DNA from: Algoriphagus hitonicola
GTDB lineage: Bacteria; Bacteroidota; Bacteroidia; Cytophagales; Cyclobacteriaceae
Reading direction: 5' to 3'
DNA length: 64,000 nucleotides
Assembly: GCF_900113375.1 (NCBI RefSeq)
Contig: NZ_FOPC01000008.1
Location: 1-64,000 of the forward strand
Positions within the stretch are counted from its first letter, which is position 1, and every line of letters starts with the position of its first letter. Of the stretch, positions 62,869 to 64,000 are shown piece by piece. Position numbers and translations under genes: made by a program. The notes under the pieces are model-generated. The model was not told where the DNA came from and did not search any database. It worked only from the letters and a program-made list of their open reading frames with translations.

Positions 62869-64000
62869 ACCAGTTTAAAACATGGATTGATGAGCATTTC
62901 AAAGGTGACCCGATCATTTGGGCTATCGTGATTTTGCTTTCTCTTTTCAGTATTCTGGTGGTATATTCTGCCACGGGTTCATTGGCGTATAAATATGCCG
63001 GTGGCAATACCGAGCTGTATCTTTTTAGACACTCAGCGCTGGTTTTTGCATCCTTGGTGGTGATGTGGTTTGCTCACAAAGTCCCCTATAGAAGCTATGC
63101 GCTTTATGCACGGCTTGCCATGTATTTGTCTATGCCGTTGCTTTTGATCACCTATCTTTTTGGCTCCAATATCAATGAGGCCAATCGCTGGCTGACCATA
63201 CCTGTGATAAATCAAGCCTTCCAGCCTTCGGATTTGGCAAAGTTGGCATTGATCACCGCACTTGCTGCGATGCTAGCCAAGCGACAAAACAACATCAAAG
63301 ACTTTAAAAGTACCTTCTTGCCCATCATCATTGCCATTGGGCTTATCAGCGGATTGATTGGCCTTGCCAATATGTCGACGGCTATTCTTTTGCTGTGTAC
63401 TTGCCTCTTGATCATGTTTATCGGTCGAGTACCGGTGAAGTACCTGGTGATGGTGGTCATGGTGGGAGTTTTGGGATTGACGGCGGCTATTTTTCTCGGT
63501 CAGCGGGGAGATACTTTCCGCTCCAGAATCGAAGATTTTACCGCGTCTTATTCAGACGAAAGCAAAATTCCTTTCCAGGCTGAGCAGTCTTACATCGCTA
63601 TTGCTACAGGAGGAGTGACAGGCAAAGGACCTGGAAACTCAGAGCAGCGTAATTCTCTGCCCCATCCTTACTCTGATTTTATCTATGCGATCATTATCGA
63701 GGAATATGGCATGATCGGAGGCGTGACGGTCCTTTTTTTCTACTTGGCTTTGCTTTATCGGGGAATGCGGATCGTGGCCAATTCCAACAAAGCATTTGGA
63801 GGACTTCTTTCGGCCGGTTTGAGCTTTGCCCTGGTGATTCAAGCCCTGATCAATATGGCTGTGGCCGTTGGGCTGGGACCGATTACGGGATTGCCTTTGC
63901 CATTATTGAGCATGGGAGGGACTTCGCTGGTCTTTACGGGGATATCTCTGGGAATTATTCTCAGTGTCAGCAGGGGAGATCATCAGGATGAGATGCAGAC
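62865..64000 (+). CDS. ftsW: FtsW/RodA/SpoVE family glycosyltransferase (cut by window end)
   Basis: At least 378 residues from ATG 62865, with no stop before the window ends. Many helices; FQPSDLAKLALI, AEQSYIAIATGGVTGKGPGN and GPITGLPLPLLSMGGTSL are SEDS-family signatures. Directly downstream of murD in the dcw cluster, so FtsW (septal glycan polymerisation) rather than RodA. Confidence 0.93.
   Translation, partial: MNQFKTWIDEHFKGDPIIWAIVILLSLFSILVVYSATGSLAYKYAGGNTELYLFRHSALVFASLVVMWFAHKVPYRSYALYARLAMYLSMPLLLITYLFGSNINEANRWLTIPVINQAFQPSDLAKLALITALAAMLAKRQNNIKDFKSTFLPIIIAIGLISGLIGLANMSTAILLLCTCLLIMFIGRVPVKYLVMVVMVGVLGLTAAIFLGQRGDTFRSRIEDFTASYSDESKIPFQAEQSYIAIATGGVTGKGPGNSEQRNSLPHPYSDFIYAIIIEEYGMIGGVTVLFFYLALLYRGMRIVANSNKAFGGLLSAGLSFALVIQALINMAVAVGLGPITGLPLPLLSMGGTSLVFTGISLGIILSVSRGDHQDEMQ

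Overview
The window is one contiguous piece of a Bacteroidota chromosome, most likely Cytophagales/Cyclobacteriaceae and possibly Algoriphagus-like. This is inferred from gliding genes (GldA/F/G), many short-signal lipoproteins, PD40 and 6-bladed-propeller lipoproteins, Tat-exported Gfo/Idh proteins, genes that start without a clear Shine-Dalgarno, and a few promoters of the Bacteroidota TTTG/TAnnTTTG type. No rRNA, tRNA, CRISPR array, prophage or replication origin was recognised.

Region 1 (1-11.0 kb) is accessory. It holds a Fic protein with palindromes over its start, a frameshifted outer-membrane barrel gene, and two tandem modular lipoprotein cassettes (2785-7090). The cassettes share a lipoprotein N-terminus, a linker and a CX4CIPFPEE motif, but have different C-terminal domains (an M15/hedgehog-like zinc motif versus HExxH). 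Each is followed by a small exported partner. They resemble a polymorphic toxin-immunity or variable-effector system. One copy has a C10 tract just after its start; the other is cut by an in-frame amber codon. A frameshifted propeller lipoprotein and two Tat-exported sugar-metabolism proteins follow.

Region 2 (11.0-20.1 kb) is repeat-rich. A REP-associated transposase sits between two copies of its palindromic repeat pair. It is followed by a VapBC-like pair, duplicated PD40 lipoproteins, htpG, and two diverged copies of a leader preceding small exported proteins and a propeller lipoprotein.

Region 3 (20.1-28.2 kb) is assimilatory sulfate reduction: an Rrf2 regulator with four cysteines, a DUF2061 protein, cysH (APS-reductase type), cysD, cysN, a siroheme sulfite reductase with a C-terminal extension, and siroheme synthesis (cobA, precorrin-2 dehydrogenase). 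Palindromic repeats lie in several gaps.

Region 4 (28.4-40.3 kb) holds dnaN, gldA-gldF-gldG, an M20 amidohydrolase, an SDR, and a glycerol cluster (glpF-glpK-glpD, with a divergent DeoR-type regulator).

Region 5 (40.2-54.6 kb) begins with a tandem duplication of the regulator's 3' end plus its downstream leader. Each copy precedes a small cysteine-containing exported peptide, a hairpin and a propeller/DUF4221-type lipoprotein. Then come a histidine phosphatase, a PIN toxin-antitoxin pair, a pseudouridine synthase, YpdA, a TANGO2-like protein, an Old Yellow Enzyme, a subtilase, and a BlaI/M56 pair with three phased operators.

Region 6 (54.9-64.0 kb) is the start of the dcw cluster: mraZ with an MraZ-box array, rsmH, ftsL-like, ftsI, murE, mraY, murD and a truncated ftsW.
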